This document shows positions 33,564 to 42,985 of a DNA stretch of 64,000 nt, piece after piece. The DNA lies in the NCBI GenBank assembly GCA_016719485.1, contig JADJZB010000031.1, positions 124,001 to 188,000 on the forward strand, given 5' to 3'. The notes below the pieces were generated by a model. That model saw nothing but the letters and a program-made list of their open reading frames with translations, did not search any database and was not told where the DNA came from. Position 1 is the first letter of the stretch. Each line of letters opens with the position of its first letter. Made by a program: the position numbers and the translations under genes. The stretch is from Holophagales bacterium. GTDB taxonomy: Bacteria > Acidobacteriota > Thermoanaerobaculia > UBA5066.

Positions 33564-34661
33564 TCACCCCGGGACCGCGGTGAACAGCCCCCTGGCGACC
33601 CGCCGCGCGGCGTGGGCCAGCTCGTCCTTGAGGTCCCCCAGGATGCGGCTCCGGTCGGTCAGCGACGCCAGGTAGAACGGCACGACGCAGCCGCACCGGT
33701 CGCAGTCCGCCTTCGGCCCCATCATGCACTTCTCCTTCTGCACGCCGTCGGGGGCGAAGGCGAAGGCCTTCCTGGAGAAGAGGCAGTTGTCCGTCACCTG
33801 CCGGCAGACGTCCGACTTCATCATCCGGAAGGCGCGCTCGGGCAGGACGAAGAAGTCTCCGTAGATCGCCTTTAGCGCGAGGAGCTTGTCGAGGACGACG
33901 TCCCGCTCGGCGAGCGGCAGGAAGAGCTCGTCGTTCCCGTCGCACATGTCGCCGATCGGCGTGTAGAAGTCGAACGTCATGTCCCTGGCACCCGCGCGGG
34001 ACCAGTCGATGACCGCCTGCTCGAGGCACTCGACGTTCGCCCGCGTGATGCAGTAGGCGATCGTGACGCTCAGGTTGGGCCTCTCGGCGATGTTCCGCAT
34101 GGCCCGCCTGTAAATGCCCTTCTTGCGCCGGATCCGCTCGTGGGTCTCCTCGTCGCCGTCGATGGAGATGCACCAGCTCACGTCCGGCCAGTCGGGGAGC
34201 GGGATCGTGCCGTTGGTGACGACGGTGTTGAACCTGAAGTACTTCCGGCCGCGTTCGATCAGCTCCTTGCGGATGAGCGGCTCGCCGCCCACCCAGGTGC
34301 ACTGGAAGAACGGGAACGTCAGGCGCGACGAGCTCCTCTTCAGGTGCTCGAGCTTCGCGATCCACTCGTCGACGGAAAGCTCGGGCCTGTTCCCGTAGGC
34401 GGGCGCGGCCCCGTCTCCCCCTTCGAAGAAGTAGCAGTGCGAGCACCGGAGGTTGCACTCCTTGGAGACATCGATCGAGCCGAACCCGTTCCGCGGGATG
34501 CCGAAGAGGAAGAAGCCGACCTTGGCGAAGTCGTACGGGAGGATCCCGCGCGGCCGGCGGGCCGGCGGATCGTGACGGAGCGTCAGCCTCGAACTCGGTT
34601 CAGCGTGCACAGAACGGACTATCTCATCCTGTCGAGCCCAGGTGGCGTCAATCGTGCGCAC
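33564..34661 (-). CDS. Radical SAM enzyme with SPASM-like C-terminal cysteines
   Basis: The protein carries CNLRCSHC, the CxxxCxxC motif that binds the SAM-cleaving 4Fe-4S cluster, encoded near 34434-34458. After the barrel motifs (FQCTWVGGEPLIRKEL, the GGEP SAM-binding element, and ISIDGDEETHERIR) there is a C-terminal cysteine group (DVCRQVTDNCLFS, EKCMMGPKADCDRCGC) as in SPASM/twitch proteins that hold extra Fe-S clusters. Such enzymes modify peptides, proteins or small metabolites; no precursor peptide gene is seen nearby. The start is uncertain: GTG 34661 (365 residues) keeps it clear of the divergent gene, but GTG 34679 or ATG 34751 are in frame. Confidence 0.83.
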   Translation of the reverse strand: MRTIDATWARQDEIVRSVHAEPSSRLTLRHDPPARRPRGILPYDFAKVGFFLFGIPRNGFGSIDVSKECNLRCSHCYFFEGGDGAAPAYGNRPELSVDEWIAKLEHLKRSSSRLTFPFFQCTWVGGEPLIRKELIERGRKYFRFNTVVTNGTIPLPDWPDVSWCISIDGDEETHERIRRKKGIYRRAMRNIAERPNLSVTIAYCITRANVECLEQAVIDWSRAGARDMTFDFYTPIGDMCDGNDELFLPLAERDVVLDKLLALKAIYGDFFVLPERAFRMMKSDVCRQVTDNCLFSRKAFAFAPDGVQKEKCMMGPKADCDRCGCVVPFYLASLTDRSRILGDLKDELAHAARRVARGLFTAVPG

Positions 34662-34687
34662 TACCCCTGCTAACCTCACGCCCTTCC

Positions 34688-36220
34688 ATGAGCGCTTCAG
34701 GGACCAGGGGCGAGCGGGCCTCGAGGACGAGGCCGCCGTCCCACCGTGCACTCGCTCCGATGCGCGCCGGGATTGCTCTCGCCCGCCGGCACGCAGTGAT
34801 CGCGATGACGTTCGTCGCCATCGCGATCAAGCTCGCGCAGGTGGCCGTCGATTCCACGCCGCTCCTTTTCTGGGGCGACTCGTGGACACACCTCAGGACC
34901 GCCGTCGAGGGGCACCTCCCCGATGAGCGGTCGTGGACCTACGGCTTGCTGATCCGGCCGTTCGTGGTGTGGACGGGCTCGCTCCCGTGGCTCGTGCCCG
35001 TCCAGGCCCTCGCGGGCGCGGCGACCTGCGGCCTGCTGATGCGCGTCCTCGTCGTCGACCTCGCGATCGGGGGGGCGGTGGCGGCCGCTGCGGTGCTCGG
35101 GTTCGCCTTCGAGCCGCTCCAGGTCCTGCAGGAGCGGTTCGTCCTGACCGAGTCCTTCGCGGGCCTGGGGCTCGCCCTCTACGTCGCGCTGGCGTTTCTC
35201 TACCTGCGTCGCCCGCGCCCCGGGACGCTCGCCCTGCACGCCCTCACCGGCATCGCGCTCGTCAGCCTGCGCACCGTCTACGCCCCGATTGCGCTCGTCG
35301 GAACGGTCGCCCTTCCCCTCCTCTACGCCCTCGGGAACCAGGCCGTCGGTGAGAGCCGGCCGCGGCGTCTCCGGGCGGTGGCTCTCCACGCGGCGGTGGC
35401 GATCCTGGCGACGGGCCTCGCCCACCTCTCCTACCAGCACCTCATGGGCCGGCTCTTCAATCGCCCGCCCGCTTACCAGTACGCCGATGGGCTCTTCCTC
35501 GTCTCGGCCTGGTGGCAGGTCCTTGTCCCGGAGGATGCGAGCGACCCTGCGGCGAAAGCCCTCCTCGAGCGGCTCGCAGCCTCACCGCCCGAGCTCGGCA
35601 CGATGCCCGAGCGCGAGTTCCACAGGTGGAGGCCGAAGGGTTTCTGCGCGCAGCTGGAGGAGGCGCTCGGCGGCGACGCGGCCCGGGCGAACGGGGTCGC
35701 GAAAGAGACCGCGCTGCGCGCCCTCCGGCGCTACCCGGCCGGCGTCCTGGGCGTGGCGTGGCGGAACACGCTCGCCTACTGGGAGCGAGACCCGGCCCGG
35801 ATCGTGCGCACCCACGTCGAGCAGGGCGCGTACAACCCGCCCGACAGCCCGATGGTGACGTTCGTCCGAGAGCATTTTGGCGCCGCCTCGGCGGCTCCGC
35901 CCGGGGAGACGCCCGCCAGGAGATGGCACACGGCGGGCCGCCACGGGTATCCCCTCCTCACGCTCACGCCGCTCGTCTGTGCCGCAGCGGCCCTGTTCTG
36001 CCGCCGGGAGATCCGCCCTATGGTCCTCTTCCTCGCTCTCGTCAGCTCCGGGCTCCTCGCGACGACCGTGCTGCTGGGGATCGCCTCGGCATTTCGCTTC
36101 CTCCACCCGATGGTCTTCCCGATGGCGGCGGCGCTCGCGGTTCTCGCGGACGCGGCCCTTCGCGGACGAGCCCGAGGGACGGCGCCGCCGGGATCGCCGT
36201 CGAACCGCCCCTCTCTCTGA
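34688..36220 (+). CDS. Polytopic membrane protein, glycosyltransferase-39/ArnT-like layout
   Basis: A 510-residue protein with about ten membrane helices (for example AVIAMTFVAIAIKLAQVAV, AAVLGFAFEPLQVL, VALHAAVAILATGLAHL and a C-terminal group ending in VFPMAAALAVLADAAL). The first periplasmic loop has an acidic motif (FWGDSWTHLRTAVEGHL) in the position where lipid-linked-sugar transferases carry a catalytic Asp, and a long soluble loop lies near residues 275-400. I infer an envelope glycosyltransferase-like role, but no signature proves it. ATG 34760 is an alternative start that leaves a 98-bp divergent promoter region; ATG 34688 lies 11 nt after TAACCT, which would fit a leaderless start. 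Confidence 0.75.
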   Translation: MSASGTRGERASRTRPPSHRALAPMRAGIALARRHAVIAMTFVAIAIKLAQVAVDSTPLLFWGDSWTHLRTAVEGHLPDERSWTYGLLIRPFVVWTGSLPWLVPVQALAGAATCGLLMRVLVVDLAIGGAVAAAAVLGFAFEPLQVLQERFVLTESFAGLGLALYVALAFLYLRRPRPGTLALHALTGIALVSLRTVYAPIALVGTVALPLLYALGNQAVGESRPRRLRAVALHAAVAILATGLAHLSYQHLMGRLFNRPPAYQYADGLFLVSAWWQVLVPEDASDPAAKALLERLAASPPELGTMPEREFHRWRPKGFCAQLEEALGGDAARANGVAKETALRALRRYPAGVLGVAWRNTLAYWERDPARIVRTHVEQGAYNPPDSPMVTFVREHFGAASAAPPGETPARRWHTAGRHGYPLLTLTPLVCAAAALFCRREIRPMVLFLALVSSGLLATTVLLGIASAFRFLHPMVFPMAAALAVLADAALRGRARGTAPPGSPSNRPSL

Positions 36221-36243
36221 GCTCCGTTCCGATTACACGGGGA

Positions 36244-36274
36244 TTGCGATTCCGGGAACCACACTCCGTAGAAT
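36244..36274 (+). promoter_or_regulatory. Conserved kinase-type promoter, predicted near-leaderless
   Basis: TTGCGA (36244-36249), a 19-bp spacer and TAGAAT (36269-36274) sit in the shared block GGATTGCGATTCCGGG and CTCCGTAGAATCCGCCGCG. The kinase ATG (36287) is 12 nt after TAGAAT, the same distance as at 22046. Confidence 0.65.
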
Positions 36275-36286
36275 CCGCCGCGTTCG

Positions 36287-39003
36287 ATGACGCTCGTCGC
36301 CGGCTCCCGCATCGGCCCCTACGAGATCACCGCCCCGCTCGGCGAGGGCGGGATGGGGGTCGTCTACAGGGCGACCGATCCGAAGCTGAGGCGCGAGGTC
36401 GCGATCAAGGTCCTCCCCGAGGCGTTCGCCGGGGACGCCGATCGTCTCGCCCGCTTCGAACGCGAGGCGCAGGTCCTGGCCCAGCTCCAGCACCCCAACA
36501 TCGCCTCGATCTACGGCCTCGAGGAGTCCAGCGGCGTTCGCGCCCTCGTCATGGAGCTCGTCGAGGGCGAAGACCTCGCCGAGCGGATGAAGCGCGGTTC
36601 CGTCGCCCTCGAAGAGGCCATATCCATCGCCCGGCAGATCGCCGAGGCGCTGGAAGCGGCCCACGACAAGGGGATCGTCCACCGTGACCTCAAGCCCGCC
36701 AACGTCAAGCTCACACCTGAGGGAACGGTCAAGGTCCTCGACTTCGGCCTCGCCAAGGCGATGGACCCGCCCGCGGGGAGCGCTTCCGCCGCCGACCTCG
36801 CGCGCTCGCCAACGCTCATGAACTCGCCGACGATGACGGCGGCCCACGGCACGCAGCTCGGCGTCATCCTCGGGACGGCGGCGTACATGGCGCCGGAGCA
36901 GGCGCGCGGAAGTGCCGTCGACAAGCGGGCCGACATCTGGGCGCTCGGGGTCGTTCTCCACGAGATGCTGACAGGCCGGTCGCTCTTCGCCGCCGACACC
37001 GTCAGCGACACGCTCGCCGGCGTTCTCAGAGGAGAGATCGATCTCGCGAAGCTGCCGGCCGGGTCCTCTCCGGCGCTCCGGCGTCTCCTGCGCCGGTGCC
37101 TCGAACGCAACCCGAAGAACCGGCTGCACGACGCGGCGGACGCGCGGCTCGTCCTCGCCGACCTCGAGGCGGGGGTCGCGGACGAAGGCGCTGATGCGCC
37201 CCGACACCCGCCCGCAGCCCGAAGCGCGAGGTCGTCGCCTGGGCCCTCGCCGCGGTCGCGGCGCTCGCGGCGGCCGGCCTCTTCATCGGACGGGGCGCGG
37301 TCGAGCCCGCCGCCCCGCGCGTCATCCGCGCCACGCTGCCGCTCCCGGCCGGAGTCTCGATCGAGCTGGACGGCGAGCGCGCCGGGATGCCGGCCGTCTC
37401 CCCCGACGGGCGGCGTGTCGCCTTCGGCGCGCGCGAGGGGTCCGGCCCGATGCGGATCTGGGTCCACGACCTCGGGACCGCGGCGGCGCGTCCGCTCCCC
37501 GGCACGGAGGAGGGCTACCGGCCGTTCTGGTCTCCCGACGGGCAGAGGATCGGCTTCTTCACCTGGAGCGACCTGGCGACGATCTCGTCGGAGGGAGGCG
37601 CCATCGCGCGTCTCGCCCCGGCGCGCGACGCGCGCGGCGGCACCTGGAGCCCGAACGGAACGATCGTGTTCGCGCCCTTCGCCACGGGCCCGCTCCTCGC
37701 GATGTCCGATCGGGGGGGCGTGGCACGGGCCGTGACGGGCTCGGCGGAAGAGATAGGGACCGGCACCCACCGGTTCCCGCACTTCCTGCCGGACGGCGAG
37801 CACTTCGTCTACCTCGACCGCTCGGGGCGCATCGGCTCGGGAGCCGGCGCGGTCATGATCGCCAGGCTCGGCGAGGCCGCGCCGGCCCGGCGGCTCCTCG
37901 GGGTCGCGACGAACGCGATTCCCGCGGTCGGCCGTCTCCTCTACGTCCGCGACGGCGCCCTGGTCGCTCAGGGGCTCGACCCGAAAGGGTTCGTGCTCAC
38001 GGGCGAGCCGAAGGTGCTCGTCGAGGACCTCCTCTTCAATCGCCGCTTCACCTACGGAGTCTTCTCGGCGAGCGAGGCCGGCGTTCTCACCTTCCTCACC
38101 GGAAAACAGCGGGACCTGAGCCGGCTCGTCTGGAGGGACCGCTCCGGACGCCGCCTCGGCGAGCTCGGAACGCCGGGCAACCTCTCCGGGTTCGGCGGCC
38201 TCGCCCTGTCGCGCGACGGTCGGTGGGCGGCGGTCTCGCGGGTGGACGACGCGCAGGGCGACGCCGACATCTGGCTCTACGACGTCGCCCGAGGGACCGA
38301 GACCCGCCTCGCCCGACAGGGTTCCGACGAGAGCGACCCGCTCTTCTCGCCCGATGGCGGCACCCTCTATTTCGGCTCGGCGGGCGACGAGGGTGCCGCC
38401 CTCGTTCGTCGCGACCTCGCGAGCGGCGCGGAGACGACGCTCTTCGCGTTGAAGGGCGTCTACAGCGCGGGTCCGATGTCGTTCTCTCCGGACGGGACCG
38501 CGATGACCTGCGAGGACCGCGGCCGCCTGGCCTCCGCCGACCTCGTGCTCCGGCCGTCGGACGGGAAAGGCGAGACGAAGGTCCTCGTCGCCACGCCCCG
38601 CGACGACGCCTACGGCCAGATCTCGCCCGACGGCCGCTGGCTCCTGTGGGCCTCCGACGACTCGGGCCGGTACGAGGTCTACGTGGCGCCGTTCCCCGGC
38701 GGGGGATCGAGGGTGCAGGTCTCGCGCGAGGGCGGCACCCAGCCCCGGTGGAACCCGGCGGGAAGCGAGATCCTCCTCAAGACGCCCGACAACGTCCTGA
38801 CCGCGGTGCGCATCGAGACCGGCTCGGGCACGATCTCTGTCGGCGCCCCGACGCCCCTGTTCCCGATCATCGAGTTCACCGGCTGGACCTACGACGTCAC
38901 GGCCGACGGCACGCGCTTTCTCGTGCGCGAGCCGCTCGCCGAGGGCGATGCCTCCCCGATCACCCTCCTGACCGACTGGACCGCGATCCTGGGCACTCGA
39001 TGA
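36287..39003 (+). pseudogene. Ser/Thr kinase-PD40 gene with a -1 frameshift in the linker
   Basis: The kinase half is intact in one frame (MTLVAGSRIGPYEI, Lys41, Asp134, DFG 152-154, GTAAYMAPEQ). At 37195-37225, just before the membrane helix, the reading continues only in the -1 frame (SPKREVVAWALAAVAALAAAGLFIGRG, then the PD40 blades FWSPDGQRIGFFTWSDL, HRFPHFLPDGEHFVY and the tail LLTDWTAILGTR, ending at 39003). Left unshifted, the kinase frame runs into unrelated residues and stops at 37735. The sensor frame has no good start before ATG 37387, inside a blade. One missing base explains everything; no slippery heptamer argues for programmed shifting. If corrected, the protein is about 905 residues, the family norm. 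Confidence 0.8.
37195..37225 (+). other. Frameshift site (one base missing)
   Basis: The kinase frame is last credible near the DEGADAP codons, and the sensor frame is first open after the TGA at 37192-37194. The deletion therefore lies between 37195 and the codons for KREVVAW, in a C/G-rich run. Real mutation and consensus error cannot be separated from sequence alone. Confidence 0.7.
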
Positions 39004-41702
39004 CGATCACCCCGGGCGACCGCCTCGGCTCCTACGAGATCACCGCCAGGCTCGGCGCGGGAGGGATGGGAGAGGTCTGGCGCGCCCGCGACACGAAGCT
39101 CGGGCGCGAGGCGGCGATCAAGGTCCTGCCTACGGCCTTCGCCGAGGACGCCGAACGCCTCGCGCGCTTCCGGCGCGAGGCGCAGATCCTCGCGTCGCTC
39201 GGCCACCCGAACGTCGCGGCGATCTACGGCCTCGAGGAGAGCGAGGGGCTCGTGGCGCTTGCGATGGAGCTGGTTCCGGGGGAGGACCTCTCGGAGCGCA
39301 TCGCCCGCAGCCCCATCCCCGTCGACGAGGCGCTCTCCGTCGCACGGCAGATCGCGGAGGCGCTCGAGGAGGCCCACGGCAAGGGGGTCGTCCACCGCGA
39401 CCTCAAGCCCGCCAACGTCAAGCTCACGCCGGACGGAAAGGTCAAGGTCCTCGACTTCGGCCTGGCCAAGGCCCTCTCGGGCGACGCCACCGGCGGCCTC
39501 GACTCGAGCGACTCCTCCCGCTCCCCGACGATGACGCGCCAGGGGACCCAGGCCGGGATGATCCTCGGAACCGCGGCGTACATGAGCCCCGAGCAGGCGC
39601 GCGGCAAACCGGTGGACAAGCGGGCCGACGTCTGGTCCTTCGGCGTCGTGCTCTTCGAGATGCTCACGGGCAAGAGGCTCTTCGCCGGGGAGACGGTGAG
39701 CGACACGCTCGCCGCGGTGCTGCGCGCTGACCCCGACTGGGCCCTTCTCCCGCGCGGCCTGCCGGCGCCCGTCGGCGACCTCCTCCGCCGCTGCCTGGAG
39801 CGCGAGCCGCGGCGGCGGCTCCACGACGTGGCCGACGCCCGGATCGTGATCGAGGACGTCCTCGAGGGGCGGTGGCAACCGCCGGCGGCGACGTCGTCCT
39901 CGGCGCCGCTCGCAACGCCGCACTCTTCGTTCGCCCGGCGTGCGGCCGTCCCCCTCGCCGCCTTCCTCCTCGGCCTCCTCGTCACGGTGCCGTACCTCTG
40001 GTCGATACGCCGCGGCCCCGGGACCTCTCCCTCGTCGAAACAGCCCGCCTCCTTCCGCCAGCTGACGTTTCTCGCCGGGGGCGAGATGGCCCCCGCGCTC
40101 TCGCCCGACGGAGAGAGCTTCGCCTACGTCAAGGAGGTCGATGGCCAGCGGGACGTTTTCCTGCAACGGGTCGGAGGAACGAACCCCGTGAACCTGACCG
40201 CGGGTTGCAGGGACGACGACGACGAGCCCGCCTTCTCACCCGACGGCCGGCGCATCGCCTACCGCTCGGAGTGCGCCGGCGGAGGGATCTTCGTTATGGG
40301 TGCGACGGGCGAGTCGGCGCGGAAGGTCACCGACCTGGGCTACGCCCCGGCCTGGTCCCCTGACGGAACGGAGGTCGCGGTCGCCAGCGAGAAGCTCCGG
40401 AGCCCGACCTCCCGAATCACGAAGAGCCCGCTCTTCGCGGTGAGGATCGGGACGGGCGAGCGTCGGCTACTGTCGTCTCACGACGCCGTCGAGCCGAGCT
40501 GGTCGCCGGACGGGCGTCGGGTCGCCTTCTGGGGTCTCGTCGACGACACCTCCGTCCGGGACCTCTTCACCGTGGCGGCCGACGGCTCGCAGTCCGGCCC
40601 GGCCGCCGCCGTGCGGCTCCTCTCGGACCCGCACGTCGACTGGAGCCCGAACTGGTCGGGGGACGGCCGTGCCCTCCTCTTCGCCAGCTCCCGCGGCGGG
40701 ACGATGAACCTCTGGCGCATCGCCCTCGACCCGGCGACCGGCCGGCCGCTCGGAGAGCCGGAACCGGTCACGGCGCCCTCGAGCTGGGTGGGCTACCTCT
40801 CGGCGTCGGCGAACGGCCGCCGGATCGCGTTCGTCGACCGCAACGTCCGCACCACGGTCCGCATCGCGCCCTTCGATCCATCCGCCGGCAGGCTCGCCGG
40901 ATCTCCCCGCGAGGCTCCGCTCGGGACGGTCGAGGCCAATGGCCCCGTCTCCCTCTCCCCGGACGGCGCCACGCTGCTTTTCGACGATTCCGGCTTCCCC
41001 CAGCGCCTCGTCCTCGTCGAGCCCGGCGGGACGATGCGCCAGCTCACCGAAGGCCCGCACCGCGATCGTCAGGGGGCGTTCTCTCCCGACGGAGCCTGGA
41101 TCGCGTTCCAGACGGACCGCTTCACGGGAAGCCTGGCCCTCATCCGCCCGGACGGCAGCGGTCTCTCCGAGGTCCTGCCCGGACGGACGACGAGCGTATT
41201 CCAGCCGTCCTGGTCCCCCGACAGCCGCTGGCTCGCCGCGGGGAACACGGATGCGGACGGGCCGTTCCTGCTGGAAGTCGCGAACGGAAGGGCCGTGGGG
41301 GATCCGCAGTTCCTGGCGCCGCTCGACGAGGCCGGCCTCGATTTCTGGCCCTCCTCGGTCTCACCCGACGGCCGCCGGATCGCCGGCGCGCTCTACTCGA
41401 CAGCCGCCAACCCGGTGGGCGGCGCCGTCTACAGCGTCGAGGAACGCTCCTACCGGCGGGTCCCGACGGGCGACGCCGGAGCTCTCCACTTTCTCCCGGA
41501 CGGCCGCAGGCTCCTCCTCGTGAGCAAACGCGAGATCCGGCTCTTCGACCTCGAGGGGGGCGGAGTCCGGACTCTCGTCACGGCCCCCGAACGGGGAGAG
41601 ATAGGCTCGGCATGCCTCTCGAGCGACGGGCGCTTTCTGGCCTGGCACGAGAGCACCGACGAATCCGACATCTGGCTGGCCGAGTTCGAGCCGCAGAGGT
41701 AA
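39000..41702 (+). CDS. Ser/Thr protein kinase with PD40/TolB-like sensor
   Basis: ATG 39000 overlaps the upstream stop as ATGA and gives MTITPGDRLGSYEI; the protein has 900 residues. The kinase domain (GAGGMG, Lys41, Asp134, DFG 152-154) belongs to a variant with GEVWRARDTKLGREAAIKVL and a short activation insert (SSRSPTMTRQGTQAG). A membrane helix is near 311-333. The sensor is TolB-like and lacks the SLDAL/GTEGA blade of the common type: FRQLTFLAGGEMAPALSPDG, FSPDGRRIAYRSECAGGG and LSSDGRFLAWHESTDESDIW. It ends IWLAEFEPQR, without the W-tail. Confidence 0.92.
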   Translation: MTITPGDRLGSYEITARLGAGGMGEVWRARDTKLGREAAIKVLPTAFAEDAERLARFRREAQILASLGHPNVAAIYGLEESEGLVALAMELVPGEDLSERIARSPIPVDEALSVARQIAEALEEAHGKGVVHRDLKPANVKLTPDGKVKVLDFGLAKALSGDATGGLDSSDSSRSPTMTRQGTQAGMILGTAAYMSPEQARGKPVDKRADVWSFGVVLFEMLTGKRLFAGETVSDTLAAVLRADPDWALLPRGLPAPVGDLLRRCLEREPRRRLHDVADARIVIEDVLEGRWQPPAATSSSAPLATPHSSFARRAAVPLAAFLLGLLVTVPYLWSIRRGPGTSPSSKQPASFRQLTFLAGGEMAPALSPDGESFAYVKEVDGQRDVFLQRVGGTNPVNLTAGCRDDDDEPAFSPDGRRIAYRSECAGGGIFVMGATGESARKVTDLGYAPAWSPDGTEVAVASEKLRSPTSRITKSPLFAVRIGTGERRLLSSHDAVEPSWSPDGRRVAFWGLVDDTSVRDLFTVAADGSQSGPAAAVRLLSDPHVDWSPNWSGDGRALLFASSRGGTMNLWRIALDPATGRPLGEPEPVTAPSSWVGYLSASANGRRIAFVDRNVRTTVRIAPFDPSAGRLAGSPREAPLGTVEANGPVSLSPDGATLLFDDSGFPQRLVLVEPGGTMRQLTEGPHRDRQGAFSPDGAWIAFQTDRFTGSLALIRPDGSGLSEVLPGRTTSVFQPSWSPDSRWLAAGNTDADGPFLLEVANGRAVGDPQFLAPLDEAGLDFWPSSVSPDGRRIAGALYSTAANPVGGAVYSVEERSYRRVPTGDAGALHFLPDGRRLLLVSKREIRLFDLEGGGVRTLVTAPERGEIGSACLSSDGRFLAWHESTDESDIWLAEFEPQR

Positions 41703-41714
41703 TTCCGGCTCGAA

Positions 41715-42263
41715 TCAGAATCCCGTCGCGAAGCTGAGGCGGGTCACCCAGGGGGTGTCGTAGAGCCCTCGCGCGTTTCCCGTCACGTCGTACAGCACTT
41801 CGACGAGGAAGAGGCTCCGGGGACCGAGCGGCTGCCCATAGCCCCCGCCGACGAAAAAGCTCGAGAAGCTCTCCCGGCCCGCTGAGGGACCCGTCGACCG
41901 GACCTCGTAGCTCGTCCAGTCCCACTCGGTCGTGGCGAAGAGGCGGTCGACGACGAAGTAGCGGGCGTAGGCCCCGACGCCGTAGTCGACGGAATCGTAG
42001 GTCTCCGGACCATAGTCGTCGTGCGTCCACTGGAAACGCCCCGAGACCCCGGTCCAGAGCCGGTCCGTCGCGAGGTATCCCACCTCGCCCCGCAGCGACA
42101 CGCCCCACGACGCGCTGCCGATTCCCAATCCGACGGAGCCACCGTAGGTGAAGCGCCCGGAGCGCGGCCGGATGGCGGGCTGAGGCGCGCCCTGATCGTC
42201 CTGAGCCACGGCCGGCGGCGACAGGAGAAGCAACGCGGCGACGAGCGGCAAGAGTGGCTTCAC
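41715..42263 (-). CDS. Outer-membrane beta-barrel protein
   Basis: The start is taken at GTG 42263 because it opens directly on a signal peptide (KPLLPLVAALLLLSPPAVAQ); a longer frame upstream has no signal character. The 182-residue product has alternating hydrophobic/polar strands rich in Gly and aromatics (FTYGGSVGLGIGSASWGVSL, GYLATDRLWTGVSGRF, FFVGGGYGQPLG) and ends in Phe (RLSFATGF), the usual C-terminal signal for barrel insertion. It resembles small OmpA/OmpW-like or opacity-type barrels of about eight strands. It is convergent with the kinase (12-bp gap) and divergent from the next kinase locus. Confidence 0.75.
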   Translation of the reverse strand: MKPLLPLVAALLLLSPPAVAQDDQGAPQPAIRPRSGRFTYGGSVGLGIGSASWGVSLRGEVGYLATDRLWTGVSGRFQWTHDDYGPETYDSVDYGVGAYARYFVVDRLFATTEWDWTSYEVRSTGPSAGRESFSSFFVGGGYGQPLGPRSLFLVEVLYDVTGNARGLYDTPWVTRLSFATGF

Positions 42264-42328
42264 GGAACGATTCTCGCACCGGACTCCCCGAGCGGGCTGG
42301 TCCTCGAACCGCACCTGCACCGGCTTTC

Positions 42329-42356
42329 GTGATTCGGGAGCATTCGTCCGTAGAAT
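42329..42356 (+). promoter_or_regulatory. Conserved kinase-type promoter, shortened spacer
   Basis: GTGATTCGGG (from 42329) and TCCGTAGAATCCGCCCCG (TAGAAT 42351-42356) match the kinase promoter block, but the distance between the GTGATT and TAGAAT elements is 16 bp rather than the 17 bp at the other sites. A TTG codon (42366) lies 9 nt after TAGAAT, exactly as at 43616. Confidence 0.5.
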
Positions 42357-42365
42357 CCGCCCCGC

Positions 42366-42515
42366 TTGTCGAAAAGCCATTCCAAAGGCCTGTTCGGCCC
42401 GTGCCCGTTCGTCGCCCCTCCCGGCGCGAAGGGGATGAGCGAGGGGTGCCGGGCGCGGGACACCCGCTCCGAGCGCGACGAGTTGCTCCCGGCCCCCGCG
42501 AGGTTCTTCCCATGA
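42366..42515 (+). CDS. Possible leaderless 49-codon upstream ORF coupled to a truncated kinase
   Basis: TTG 42366 is placed 9 nt after the -10 box, the same geometry as the leaderless TTG start of the kinase-TPR gene at 43616. It opens a 49-codon frame with high G/C at third positions, ending in TGA 42513-42515, which overlaps the ATG of the kinase fragment (42512) by ATGA. The peptide (MSKSHSKGLFGPCPFVAPPG at its N-terminus) has no recognisable domain. It could be a leader ORF that lets ribosomes reach the kinase start, or chance in GC-rich DNA. Confidence 0.35.
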   Translation: MSKSHSKGLFGPCPFVAPPGAKGMSEGCRARDTRSERDELLPAPARFFP

Positions 42516-42985
42516 CGATCGCTCCCGGTTCCCGCGTAGGCCCTTACGAGATCACCGGCAAGCTCGGCGAAGGCGGGATGGGCGAGGTCTGGCGCGCCAC
42601 CGACACGAAGCTGAAGCGCGAGGTCGCGATCAAGGTGCTTCCGGCGGAGTTCACCGAGGACCCGGAACGCCTCGCGCGATTCGAGCGCGAGGCCCAGCTC
42701 CTCGCCCAGCTCCAGCATCCGAGCATCGCCTCGATCTACGGGCTCGAGGAGTCGGGCGGCACGCGCGCGCTCGTCCTCGAGCTGGTCGAGGGGCCGACGC
42801 TCGCCGAGAGGCTCGAGGCCGGCCCGCTCTCCCTCGAGGAGAGCCTCACGATCGCGCGGCAGATCCTGGAGGCGCTGGAGGAGGCGCACGACAAGGGAAT
42901 CGTCCACCGCGACCTCAAGCCCCAGAACGTCAAGGCCCCCGTGGACGGGAAGGTCAAGGTCCTCGACTTCGGCCTCGCGAATTGA
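42512..42985 (+). pseudogene. Ser/Thr kinase truncated at the DFG motif
   Basis: ATG 42512 gives MTIAPGSRVGPYEITGKLGE and a normal N-lobe: GEGGMG, Lys41, HRDLKPQN with Asp134 and DFG 152-154. It ends after 157 residues (DFGLAN, TGA 42983-42985). The activation segment, C-lobe, membrane helix and sensor are missing, so it cannot be an active kinase as it stands. The preserved part is closest to the kinase at 46105 (GEVWRA, VEGPTLAER, HRDLKPQNVK). The break point carries an unrelated 45-bp tail, suggesting loss by recombination or a mobile element. Translation of the remnant, possibly as an ATP-binding decoy, cannot be excluded. Confidence 0.8.

Noticed and set aside
37195..37225. Programmed -1 ribosomal frameshifting in the kinase at 36287
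   Set aside because: I see no slippery X-XXY-YYZ heptamer or strong downstream stem at the site, and none of the paralogues has such a break; a one-base deletion is simpler.
42983..42985. The TGA ending the truncated kinase read as selenocysteine
   Set aside because: No kinase sequence continues after the TGA in that frame, the position follows DFGLA where no Cys/Sec is expected, and no SECIS-like hairpin follows.
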